Source: Verrucomicrobiia bacterium
GTDB lineage: Bacteria > Verrucomicrobiota > Verrucomicrobiia > Verrucomicrobiales > Akkermansiaceae
DNA length: 64,000 nt
NCBI GenBank assembly: GCA_030431475.1
Contig: JAUIJD010000002.1
Coordinates: 1-64,000 of the forward strand
Direction of reading: 5' to 3'
Part shown: piece by piece, positions 50,111 to 58,562 of the stretch
Position numbering within the stretch: the stretch's first letter is position 1
Layout of the letters: every line of letters begins with the position of its first letter
Notes under the pieces: model-generated
The model's database searches: none
Told to the model about the DNA's origin: nothing
What the model saw: the letters and a program-made list of their open reading frames with translations, nothing else
Position numbers and translations under genes: made by a program

Positions 50111-52393
50111 ATGAACGCAAAAGCAAGTGCACTGCTGCTGGGTGCGGCCCTCACCGTTTCGCTCGGAGCCCGCGAGGTCCGTCCGCTGGACGAGGGCTGG
50201 GATTTCCATCAGGGAGAGGCCGAAGGGGCGCACGAGCCCGGCTTCGATGTGGGTTCGTGGGAGGAGGTCGACGTGCCCAACGACTGGAGCATCGCGGGCG
50301 AGTTCAAGGAGGACGCGCCCTGCGGCGGAGCCGGCGGCTGGCTGCCGACCGGCGTCGCGTGGTATCGCAAGACCTTTGAGGCCCCGGCCCACGAGTGCGC
50401 GGCCTGGGTCGAGTTTGATGGTGTGATGGCCAACAGCGAGGTCTGGCTCAACGGCGAGAAGGTCGGAGGACGCCCCTACGGCTACTCCACCTTCCGCTGC
50501 GACCTGAGCGGAAAGCTCAAGGAGGGTGACAACGTGCTGGCGGTGCGGACCGACACCTCCGCGCAGCCGGCATCGCGCTGGTATGCCGGCTCGGGCATCT
50601 ATCGGCACGTCCGCCTGGTGCTGACCGATGCCATCCATGTCGTTCCCAACGGGGTGCACGTGAAGACTCCCGAGGTTTCGAAAGAGAAGGCGGTGATCGA
50701 GGCCGGAGTCGAACTGTCCCGCGACGAGGACGTGACTCTCGCGGCACGGATTCTCGATGCGAAGGGCGAGGAAGTCGCTCATGCGAAGGGCGAGCTGCGG
50801 TTCGAAATCGCCAACCCCGACCTGTGGAGCGTCGATGATCCGGTGCTCCACCAGCTCCAAGTGGCGGTCTTGAAGGGGGACGAGGTGCTGGATCGGGTCA
50901 GCGTGCCCTTCGGCATCCGCGACGCGGAGTTCCGCGCGGATACCGGGTTCTGGCTCAATGGGGAGAACCTCAAGATCAAGGGCGTCTGCCTGCACCACGA
51001 CGGGGGAGCGGTCGGTGCCGCGGTGCCGCTCGACGTGTGGAAGCGCCGGCTCACCATCCTCAGGAGTCTCGGGGTGAACGGCATCCGCACGGCCCACAAT
51101 CCGGTCGATCCCGGCTTCCTCGACCTCTGCGATGAAATGGGTTTCCTGGTGATGGACGAGGCGTTCGATTGCTGGACCAAGGGCAAGAACTCGCACGACT
51201 ACCACCGCCACTTCACCGAGTGGTGGGAGCGCGATCTGCGGGAGATGGTCCGCCGCGACCGCAACCACCCGAGCATCGTGCTCTACAGCGTGGGCAACGA
51301 GATCCGCGACACCCACGACGCCGGGCATGCGAAGAAGATCCTCGCGGATCTGGTCCGCGTCTGCCACGAGGAGGATCCGACCCGACCGGTGACCCAGGCG
51401 CTTTTCCGTCCGAACGTGACGAAGGACTACGACAACGGTCTCGCCGACCTGCTCGACGTGATCGGGACCAACTACCGCGACACCGAGCTGCTCGACGCGT
51501 GGAAGGACGACCCGAGCCGGAAGATCATCGGCACCGAGCAGGGCCACGAGCGCAGCACCTGGTTCCACTGCCGCGACCATGCGCCGCACGCCGGGCAGTT
51601 CCTGTGGTGCGGCATCGACTACCTCGGCGAGTCCCGCACCTGGCCGGTGACGACCTTCAACGCGGGCCTCCTCGACCGCACCGGCTGGGTCCAGCCGCGT
51701 GGCTGGGAGCGTGCGAGCTGGTGGAGCGACGAGCCGATGGTGAAGGCCTTCCGACGCGTCGCCGCGACCGAAGCGACCCCGCCGGATCCCGGCTACGAGG
51801 TGGTCGAGTGGAAGCGCCGTCAGGTGCTCTTCCCCGACTGGAATCCCGAGAAGGAGGGCGAGCAGCATGTCGAGGTGTACACCAACGCCGAAGAGGCCGA
51901 GCTTTTCCTCAACGACCGCTCGCTCGGCACCAAGCGGGTGAAGAAGGACATCGCGGTGGTCTGGAAGGTGCCTTTTGAAACAGGCACCCTGAAGGTGGTC
52001 GCCCGGACGGACGGCAAGGAAGTCGCGAGCGACGTACTGAAGACGGCCGGCGAGCCGGCGAAGCTCCAGGTGCGCTCGGATGTGGAATCGCTGAAGCCCG
52101 GCTTCGAGCGGGTCGCGCACGTCGAGGTGCGGGTCGTCGATGCCGAGGGTGCGGTCTGTCCGCGGGCCTCGAACCTGCTGCGCTTCGAGATTGAGGGCGC
52201 CGGTGAGTTGGTCGGTCTGGACAACGGTTCGATCACCAGCCACGAGTCCTTCGTCGGTAGCGAGCGCTCGGCGTTCCAGGGACGCGCTCTGGGCATCGTG
52301 AGGGCGACCGGTGACGAAGGAAAGGTCACCGTGAAGGTCTCCGCCGACGGGCTGGAACCGGGATCCGTCACCCTCGACCTCGAAGCCGAATGA
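50111..52393 (+). CDS. GH2 beta-galactosidase (with extended C-terminal beta domains)
   Basis: A 760-aa protein from ATG 50111, preceded by a good Shine-Dalgarno (TAAGGAAG at 50096-50103), which is unusual in this window. Signal peptide MNAKASALLLGAALTVSLGA. GH2 domains: the sugar-binding jelly roll (VPNDWSIAGEF, GVAWYRKTFE), the Ig-like domain, and the TIM barrel with LKIKGVCLHHDGG, GVNGIRTAHNP, LYSVGNEI (acid/base E397) and IIGTEQGHE (nucleophile E476). C-terminal domains of the DUF4982/invasin-like type follow (QVLFPDWNPEKEGEQ; VDAEGAVCPRASNLLRFEI). Likely action is on beta-galactose side chains. It overlaps the next gene by ATGA. Confidence 0.92.
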   Translation: MNAKASALLLGAALTVSLGAREVRPLDEGWDFHQGEAEGAHEPGFDVGSWEEVDVPNDWSIAGEFKEDAPCGGAGGWLPTGVAWYRKTFEAPAHECAAWVEFDGVMANSEVWLNGEKVGGRPYGYSTFRCDLSGKLKEGDNVLAVRTDTSAQPASRWYAGSGIYRHVRLVLTDAIHVVPNGVHVKTPEVSKEKAVIEAGVELSRDEDVTLAARILDAKGEEVAHAKGELRFEIANPDLWSVDDPVLHQLQVAVLKGDEVLDRVSVPFGIRDAEFRADTGFWLNGENLKIKGVCLHHDGGAVGAAVPLDVWKRRLTILRSLGVNGIRTAHNPVDPGFLDLCDEMGFLVMDEAFDCWTKGKNSHDYHRHFTEWWERDLREMVRRDRNHPSIVLYSVGNEIRDTHDAGHAKKILADLVRVCHEEDPTRPVTQALFRPNVTKDYDNGLADLLDVIGTNYRDTELLDAWKDDPSRKIIGTEQGHERSTWFHCRDHAPHAGQFLWCGIDYLGESRTWPVTTFNAGLLDRTGWVQPRGWERASWWSDEPMVKAFRRVAATEATPPDPGYEVVEWKRRQVLFPDWNPEKEGEQHVEVYTNAEEAELFLNDRSLGTKRVKKDIAVVWKVPFETGTLKVVARTDGKEVASDVLKTAGEPAKLQVRSDVESLKPGFERVAHVEVRVVDAEGAVCPRASNLLRFEIEGAGELVGLDNGSITSHESFVGSERSAFQGRALGIVRATGDEGKVTVKVSADGLEPGSVTLDLEAE

Positions 52394-53367
52394 TCGCGCG
52401 CCTGTTGACGCTTGGCCTGGGTCTTGCGGCTTCCCTCTTGGCGGCGGAGGACGAGGTCTTCGTGCTCTCGTTCTTCCGCGGCAATGGCGAGGCGGGGGTA
52501 TTTCTGGCGGCGAGTGATGACGGTCTGAAGTTCAGGGCGCTGAACGACGACAAGCCCGTGTTTTCCCCGCCGGCCTGGCCGAAGCAGGCGCTCACCCGGG
52601 ATCCGTCCATCCTCTTTCACGACGGCACCTTCCACATGGTCTGGACCAGCAACTGGGAGGGCCGGGTGTTCGGCTACGCGACTTCCGAGGATCTCGTGAA
52701 GTGGTCGGAGCCGGTCAGGGTGCGGCCGTTTCCCGAGGACCTCGACGAAAAGGACCAGCCGCTCAATGTCTGGGCGCCGGAGATCCATCGCGACGAGCAG
52801 GCGGGGGATTTCTTCATCCTGTTCTCCACGACCACCCCGCGCGAGCGCGACGACGGCGACAGCAAGACCCCGCATGACCTGGATCACCGGAGTTACGTGG
52901 TCCGGACCAGGGACGGCAAGTCGTTCAGCGATGCCCGCTTGTTCTACGACCCGGGGTTCACGGTCATCGATCCGGTCGTGCATCCGGACCCGGAGAACGA
53001 GCGCTGGGTGATGGTGGCGAAGAAGGAGCTGATGCGCGAGGACGGCGGCAAGAACCTGCGGCTTGCCTTCGCGGAGGCGGGCAGGCGGCCTTTGCGATTC
53101 GGGGAATTGTCGGAGCCGATCCTGGGGCCCGGTTCGCCCATTCGCCCAGGCGAGCAGGTCGAGGGGCCGAGCCTGCTGCGACACGACGGGCGCTGGTTCG
53201 TCTATGCCGACGCCTTCACCAGCCACCACTACTCCTGCATCAGCTCGGAGGACCTCGAGACGTGGAAGGATGAGACCGATCGTCTCGACATGCCGCCGGA
53301 CCTGCGTCACGGCACGGTGTTCAAGGCACCGAGAAAGTCGGTGGGGTGGCTTTCCGCCGGCGAGTGA
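52390..53367 (+). CDS. GH43-like five-bladed beta-propeller protein
   Basis: A 325-aa protein, translationally coupled to the GH2 gene (ATGA at 52390-52393), with a short signal peptide (MIARLLTLGLGLAASLLAA). The propeller shows the GH43 acid residues at the expected places: ALTRDPSILFHD, FTVIDPVVHPD and QVEGPSLLRHDGR. It is homologous to the first domain of the tandem GH43 protein at 29945-32071 (shared FRGxGE, SDDGLKFRAL/SEDGLDWTAL and RDP stretches). Substrate is probably an arabinose- or galactose-containing side chain; a GH43-related family with other specificity cannot be excluded. Confidence 0.82.
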   Translation: MIARLLTLGLGLAASLLAAEDEVFVLSFFRGNGEAGVFLAASDDGLKFRALNDDKPVFSPPAWPKQALTRDPSILFHDGTFHMVWTSNWEGRVFGYATSEDLVKWSEPVRVRPFPEDLDEKDQPLNVWAPEIHRDEQAGDFFILFSTTTPRERDDGDSKTPHDLDHRSYVVRTRDGKSFSDARLFYDPGFTVIDPVVHPDPENERWVMVAKKELMREDGGKNLRLAFAEAGRRPLRFGELSEPILGPGSPIRPGEQVEGPSLLRHDGRWFVYADAFTSHHYSCISSEDLETWKDETDRLDMPPDLRHGTVFKAPRKSVGWLSAGE

Positions 53368-53426
53368 AATCCGGTATGTCCCAAGCCGCACTGGCGACGA
53401 ATCGGGATCGGGTTTTTAGTGGGTTC

Positions 53427-55826
53427 ATGAAGGATTTCAAATCGACGCTCATCGCCACCGCCTGCCTCGGGGTGATTCCGGTGGCGGCGGAGCCGGTGGT
53501 TCCGGACACCGCAGCGCAGACTTTTCCGCTGACTCGCGTCCGGATCACGGGCGGGCCTTTCGCCCATGCGACCGAGGCGAACCGCCTCTACCTCCTCGCT
53601 CTCGAACCCGACCGTCTGCTGGCGCCGTTCCTGCGCGAGGCCGGCTTGGAACCGAAGGCGGAATCCTACGGGAACTGGGAGAACACCGGCCTCGATGGTC
53701 ACACCGGCGGGCACTACCTCACGGCTCTCGCGAACATGATCGCCTCGGGCGAGGATACGCCGGACGGGGAACTCCGACAACGCCTCGACTACATGCTCGA
53801 CGAGATGGAGCGCTGCCAGAAGGCCAACGGCAACGGCTACATCGGCGGGGTGCCGGGCAGCAAAAAGCTGTGGGAGGACGTGGCGGCCGGGAGGATCGAC
53901 GCCCACGGATTCGGTCTCAACGGGAAGTGGGTGCCGTGGTACAACGTGCACAAGACCTTCGCGGGCCTGCGCGACGCCTGGCAGGTCGCCGGGGTGGAAA
54001 AGGCGCGCACGATGTTCGTCGGAATTGGCGACTGGTGTCTCGAGTTGATTTCCGACCTCAGCAACGAGCAGATGCAGGACATGCTGCGCTCCGAGCATGG
54101 CGGCATGAACGAGGTGATGGCGGATCTCTACGCGGTCACCGGGGAGAAGAAGTATCTCGAGGCGGCCCGCCGCTTCGACCACAAGGCGGTGCTTGATCCG
54201 CTGATGGAGGGGCGGGACCAGCTCACGGGGCTCCACGCCAACACGCAGATCCCCAAGGTGGTCGGCCTCGCCCGGGAGGCGATCCTCGACGACGACCGTC
54301 GCGCGGCCGATGGCGCCCGCTTCTTCTGGAAGGCGGTCACCCAGGACCGCAGCGTCGCCTTCGGCGGCAACAGCGTGAACGAGCACTTTCACCCGCTCGA
54401 GGACTTCCGGGGATTGCTCGAGAGCCGCGAGGGGCCCGAGACCTGCAACACCTACAACATGCTGCGGCTTACCGAGCGCTTGTTCGTGATGGAGCCGAAG
54501 GCGGGCTACGCCGACTACTACGAGCGCGCGCTTTACAACCACATCCTGTCGTCGATCCACCGCGAGGAACCCGGCTACGTGTACTTCACCCCGATTCGTC
54601 CGAACCACTACCGCGTCTATTCGGAGCCCGACCAGTGCTTCTGGTGCTGCGTCGGCAGCGGCATCGAGAACCCCGGGAAGTACGGGGAGTTCGTGTACGC
54701 CAGGGATCGCGACGGGCTCTTCGTGAACCTCTTCATTCCATCGGTCCTGACGATCGCCGAGGGAATGAAGCTTCGGCAGGAGACCGAGTTTCCCTACGAG
54801 GAATCGACGCGCCTGAGCTTCGAACTGAAGAAACCATCGACCTTCACCCTGCGCCTGCGCCATCCCGAGTGGCTGGCGGCCGAGGCGCTGTCGGTGCGGC
54901 TCAACGGTGAGAAGTTCGAGGTGGAGAGCGCCCCGCAGAGCTACGCGGAGATCCGTCGCGAGTGGAAGGATGGCGACCAGATCGAGGTCGATCTGCCGAT
55001 GAAGACCCGGCTCGAGCGCTTGCCCGACGGCTCCGACTGGGCGGCGATCCTCCGTGGGCCGGTGGTACTGGCCTCACCGGCGGGTGCGTCGCATCTTGCC
55101 GGGCTGAGGGCGAATGCCGAGCGCATGGCCCATGTCGCCCACGGGCCGATGGTGCCGCTCGACCAGGCGCCGGTGCTGGTCGGCTCCGAGGAGGAGGTCG
55201 CCGCGCGGCTGAAGCCCGATCCCGACGCCGGCCCGCTGCATTTCCGCCTGACGGAGGTGGTGACGCCCGAGCCGGACGGCGGTCAGCGCCTGATGCCCTT
55301 TTTCGACCTCTACGACCAGCGATACCAGATCTACTGGCGCCTGACCTCGAAGGAGGAACTCGCTTCGATGAAGGAGCGGATGGCGGCCGAGGAGAAGCTG
55401 AAAGCGGCGCGGGAGGCGGCAACGCTCGATCGTGTGGCGCCCGGCGAACAGCAGCCGGAGGTCGAGCACGGATTCAAGGGCGAGCAGACCGAGACCGGCA
55501 TCCACGAAGGGCGAAGGTGGCGGCACGGCCAGTGGTTCGAGTACACCCTCGACACGCGGGGCGAGAAGGAGGTCGATCTACAACTCACCTACTGGGGAGG
55601 CGACGCGGGGCGCGCCTTCGAGATCCTCGCGGACGGCCGCGTGATCGCCACGGTCGAATTGACGGGTGAGCGGCCCGGCGAGTTCATCGAGCGGCGTTAC
55701 CCGGTGCCCGAAGCGGTGATCTCGGCGTCCGGAGGCGGGAAGATTACCTTCCGCTTCGCCGCCACCCGTCAGGTGGCCGGTGGCGTCTTCGATGTGCGGC
55801 TGATGAAACGGGGAGCAGGCCAGTGA
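53427..55826 (+). CDS. Beta-L-arabinofuranosidase-type enzyme, GH127/GH146 (DUF1680)
   Basis: A 799-aa secreted protein from ATG 53427 (signal KSTLIATACLGVIPVAA). The (alpha/alpha)6 barrel shows WENTGLDGHTGGHYLTALA and VPWYNVHKTFAGLRDA. The cysteine-glutamate metal/catalytic set of the family is intact: PETCNTYNM (E338, C340) and CFWCCVGSGIEN (C407, C408, the nucleophile Cys pair), with NSVNEHF (E319) near the acid/base position. Family enzymes release beta-L-arabinofuranose from pectic or glycoprotein arabinans. C-terminal beta domains (about 620-799) include a charged linker MKERMAAEEKLKAAREAATL. It lies 59 bp after the GH43-like gene, and its stop overlaps the next start (GTGA). Confidence 0.92.
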   Translation: MKDFKSTLIATACLGVIPVAAEPVVPDTAAQTFPLTRVRITGGPFAHATEANRLYLLALEPDRLLAPFLREAGLEPKAESYGNWENTGLDGHTGGHYLTALANMIASGEDTPDGELRQRLDYMLDEMERCQKANGNGYIGGVPGSKKLWEDVAAGRIDAHGFGLNGKWVPWYNVHKTFAGLRDAWQVAGVEKARTMFVGIGDWCLELISDLSNEQMQDMLRSEHGGMNEVMADLYAVTGEKKYLEAARRFDHKAVLDPLMEGRDQLTGLHANTQIPKVVGLAREAILDDDRRAADGARFFWKAVTQDRSVAFGGNSVNEHFHPLEDFRGLLESREGPETCNTYNMLRLTERLFVMEPKAGYADYYERALYNHILSSIHREEPGYVYFTPIRPNHYRVYSEPDQCFWCCVGSGIENPGKYGEFVYARDRDGLFVNLFIPSVLTIAEGMKLRQETEFPYEESTRLSFELKKPSTFTLRLRHPEWLAAEALSVRLNGEKFEVESAPQSYAEIRREWKDGDQIEVDLPMKTRLERLPDGSDWAAILRGPVVLASPAGASHLAGLRANAERMAHVAHGPMVPLDQAPVLVGSEEEVAARLKPDPDAGPLHFRLTEVVTPEPDGGQRLMPFFDLYDQRYQIYWRLTSKEELASMKERMAAEEKLKAAREAATLDRVAPGEQQPEVEHGFKGEQTETGIHEGRRWRHGQWFEYTLDTRGEKEVDLQLTYWGGDAGRAFEILADGRVIATVELTGERPGEFIERRYPVPEAVISASGGGKITFRFAATRQVAGGVFDVRLMKRGAGQ

Positions 55827-57490
55827 AGCAGGGGAGCTGGAGACTCCGAGTGTATCGTTGGCCCGCAGTTGCGGCTCTGCTTCCGCTTGCCGCAGTGGCC
55901 GAAGAACTCCCGGCCTTTCCGGGAGCGGAGGGTTTCGGGGCGATGGCGAAGGGCGGACGCGGCGGCGATGTGTACGTCGTGACCCAGCTCGGGTCGTCCG
56001 GGTCCGGGTCGTTCTACGAGGCGGTGACAACCGTCCCGCCGGAGGGCCGCACGGTCGTCTTCGAGGTCAGCGGCGAGATCCATCTCGCGGGCCGCATCAA
56101 GACACGCATCACCGGGAACCGCCTGACCGTGGCCGGGCAGACCGCGCCGGGCGACGGCATCCTGCTGCGCGACGGAACGCTGCGCCTTTCCGGCGACGAC
56201 CTGGTGCTCCGGCACCTGCGGATCCGGCACGGACGGGGTGGCTCGGGCGGCGACTGCCTGAATCTCGACTCGGAGTGCGAGAACGCGATGCTCGACCACG
56301 TGTCGCTGCAGTTTGGCAAGGATGAGAACATGTCCTCGTTCAAGCGTCCTCCGGAGAACGTGACCCTCCAGTGGTCGCTCAATGCCTGGGGTCTGGAGAC
56401 CCACTCCTGCGGCGGCCTGTGGGATCAGAATCACGCGACCTGTCACCACTCGTTGTGGGCGCACAACCACACCCGCAACCCGAAGGCGCGACCGGGAGGC
56501 CTGCTCGAGTGGACCAACAACGTCGTCTTCGACTGGGACATCGGCTTCATCATGGGCGACTCGGCGACGCCGGCGTCGTGGAAGGCGAACGTGATCGGCA
56601 ACTACTTCATCTGCCCGCCCGGCAACCTCCGGAGCACGCCGCTGGAGAAGGCGCGGCTCGACCGTCATGGACGGCCGAACTTCTCGGTGCATGTTTCCGA
56701 CAATCTTCACGACCACGACGGTGACCGCCGGCTCGATGGCGAGGACCGCGGCTGGGAGATCGTGCGCGGCGAGCCTTTCGACGAGCGGAAGAATCCGAAG
56801 GGCAACTATATCCGGCTCGAGGATCCGGTCGAGGGCTCGGGGCGGCTGGTCATGGATTCCCCACGCCTGGCCTACAAGAAGGTCGTGTCGGACGCCGGGG
56901 CGCTTCGTCTCGATCATGGCTTCGATGACGGGTTGCGGGACGAGGTCGATGCCCGGTTGATCGAGAACGTGGTGGAGCTGAGAGCCAACCACATCAAACG
57001 GGCGAGCGATCTCGAGGGGGTCGGCAACGAGGGCTTCGGGGTATTCCGCGAGGCGCGGGCGATGCCCGACGGTGACCGCGACGGCATGCCGGATGCCTAC
57101 GAGGCGGTGCTCGGAAGTGATCCGCAGGAGCAGGACCACAACGAACTGGTCCGCGGCGAGAGCTACCTGCCGGAAGCTTCACCGGGGGGCTACACCCGGC
57201 TGGAGGAATACCTGCACTTCAAGGCCGTGCCCCATTGCTTCGTGGTGGCGAAGCGCGGGGTGACGGTGGACCTCGACCTCTCGCGCTACACCTCGGGCTT
57301 CACGCGCTCTCCGGAGTTCGAACTTACGGAGGTCGTCGGCGGCACCGCGAAGCAGGGGGGCGCGGGCGGCAAACTGGTGCGATTCAAGCCGAACCGCTTC
57401 GGTCGGGCCGGTTTTACATTCACCGTCCGGGATGCCGACGGCGACGCATGGACCCGCCCGTTCGCGATCTGCGTGATCGAGCCCGGCTGA
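55823..57490 (+). CDS. Pectate lyase, PL1-like
   Basis: A 555-aa protein beginning at GTG 55823 inside the GH127 stop (GTGA overlap); the signal region is WPAVAALLPLAAVA-EELP. Beta-helix lyase motifs: AFPGAEGFGAMAKGGRGGD, LTVAGQTAPGDGILLRDGT, HNHTRNPKARPGGLLEWTNN and DWDIGFIMGDS, then a calcium-type motif DGDRDGMPDAYEAVLGSDP and a small C-terminal beta domain. It is the closest paralogue of the N-terminal half of the PATR-fusion lyase at 37778-42508, but lacks the PATR repeats and the shared C-terminal domain, so it is presumably a soluble version. It is the last gene of the operon; the tRNA gene begins 10 bp further on. Confidence 0.9.
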   Translation: MKQGSWRLRVYRWPAVAALLPLAAVAEELPAFPGAEGFGAMAKGGRGGDVYVVTQLGSSGSGSFYEAVTTVPPEGRTVVFEVSGEIHLAGRIKTRITGNRLTVAGQTAPGDGILLRDGTLRLSGDDLVLRHLRIRHGRGGSGGDCLNLDSECENAMLDHVSLQFGKDENMSSFKRPPENVTLQWSLNAWGLETHSCGGLWDQNHATCHHSLWAHNHTRNPKARPGGLLEWTNNVVFDWDIGFIMGDSATPASWKANVIGNYFICPPGNLRSTPLEKARLDRHGRPNFSVHVSDNLHDHDGDRRLDGEDRGWEIVRGEPFDERKNPKGNYIRLEDPVEGSGRLVMDSPRLAYKKVVSDAGALRLDHGFDDGLRDEVDARLIENVVELRANHIKRASDLEGVGNEGFGVFREARAMPDGDRDGMPDAYEAVLGSDPQEQDHNELVRGESYLPEASPGGYTRLEEYLHFKAVPHCFVVAKRGVTVDLDLSRYTSGFTRSPEFELTEVVGGTAKQGGAGGKLVRFKPNRFGRAGFTFTVRDADGDAWTRPFAICVIEPG

Positions 57491-57500
57491 GCGGGACGGG

Positions 57501-57575
57501 TGGTACACGGGGACGGGATCGAACCGCCGACCGACCGGGTGTAAACCGGTTGCTCTACCGCTGAGCTACCCGTGC
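57501..57575 (-). tRNA. tRNA-Val (anticodon UAC)
   Basis: A 75-nt cloverleaf including an encoded CCA: acceptor GCACGGG / CCCGTGT, D-arm GCTC...GAGC, anticodon stem ACCGG / CCGGT with loop TTTACAC (anticodon at 57541-57543), T-arm GGCGG-TTCGATC-CCGTC. The terminal acceptor pair is a G-U wobble (G1-U72). Its 3' end faces the CAZyme operon, 10 bp from the PL1 stop codon. Confidence 0.95.
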
Positions 57576-57684
57576 TTTCGGGGAGGAGGGGAGCGTGGCC
57601 GGGCGTTTGGATCAAGTGATTTGTGGAGCGGAGTGCGGGACATTGCCGCTTGTCGATCGGGGCGAAAGCAGGTGGATTCCCAGC

Positions 57685-58506
57685 ATGAAGGCTCTGATGC
57701 TCGCCGTGTTCGTTTGCTCCGCTCCGGGATTTGCCGCGGAAACGTATCTGCTCAAGGAGCCGGACGAAAAGCTCTCGCTGAAGGTCGAGACCCTGTCGGT
57801 GGCGAAGGGGGCCGTGACCACCACCCGAACGTCGGGAGCCACGAGAACGCATCACCAGGCGGATGTGGTCCGATGGAGGGAATGGAAGCGGACCTTCCGT
57901 CCCGATGCCCTCGGGGGCAAGGTGCACTATCACATGCTGCGTGACGAGGTGGCGACGCGGCTCGACGGAGAGGACGACGTCAAGGCCGGCCCGCTGCACG
58001 GGAAGGTGACCGTCGGCCAGCGCAACGGCGCCGGCAACTGGACCTTCACGCTGCTCGAGGGTTCGGCGGTGGGAGCACAGGTGGATGAGCTCGAGGCCAT
58101 GGAGGCGATCGAGAACCGACGGTGGTTGCCGAATCGCAAGGTGGCGATCGGGGAGACCTGGGAGTTCACCCCGCAGTTCGTGCGCGACACGCTCCGGCGC
58201 GATGTGAAGCAGGCCGTCGCCGTCGGGGTCATGGAGCTGGTCGCCGTCGATGAGAAGCCCGGCGGAGGTCGGCAGGCACGGATTAAGGTGGTCATCCGGG
58301 CGGGCGGCGAGGAGGTCAAGTCGTCCCGCGAGGTCGTCGGTGCCGAGGGCCTGCTCGCCGGCGAGATGACCGTCGAGCTCGACCGCCCCGGCGCGATGGT
58401 GCTGCGCCTGAACGGCACGATGATCAGTGAGGCGAAGGTGGGAGCGAGCGACGCCGTGGCCCGGATCCCGGTGACCCTCCGTTTCGAGTCCGAGCCGCTG
58501 CCCTGA
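57685..58506 (+). CDS. Secreted protein of unknown function
   Basis: A 273-aa protein from ATG 57685, which starts a signal peptide (MKALMLAVFVCSAPGFAA-ET). The mature protein is beta-rich with no motif I recognise. Features are a charged stretch WREWKRTFRPDALGG, a central VGQRNGAGNWTFTLLEG, and a near-terminal AGEMTVELDRPGAMVLRLNG repeated-strand region. It could belong to a verrucomicrobial hypothetical family for periplasmic beta-barrel-like proteins, but nothing in the sequence proves a function. It lies between the tRNA and the symporter gene, transcribed with the latter's orientation. Confidence 0.75.
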   Translation: MKALMLAVFVCSAPGFAAETYLLKEPDEKLSLKVETLSVAKGAVTTTRTSGATRTHHQADVVRWREWKRTFRPDALGGKVHYHMLRDEVATRLDGEDDVKAGPLHGKVTVGQRNGAGNWTFTLLEGSAVGAQVDELEAMEAIENRRWLPNRKVAIGETWEFTPQFVRDTLRRDVKQAVAVGVMELVAVDEKPGGGRQARIKVVIRAGGEEVKSSREVVGAEGLLAGEMTVELDRPGAMVLRLNGTMISEAKVGASDAVARIPVTLRFESEPLP

Positions 58507-58531
58507 TCCGGAGGGGTTCCGGTCTTGCCGG

Positions 58532-58547
58532 TTGGCACGGGAGTTGC
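58532..58547 (+). promoter_or_regulatory. Sigma-54 (-24/-12) promoter candidate
   Basis: TTGGCAC (58532-58538), five nt, then TTGC (58544-58547): the GG and GC dinucleotides are exactly 12 bp apart, matching the TGGCAC-N5-TTGC consensus. It lies just before the AGCS symporter start (58563), which would leave only a few nt of leader, so the transcript may be nearly leaderless or the match may be fortuitous. Confidence 0.45.
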
Positions 58548-58562
58548 CAGCCTGCGCGGAAC

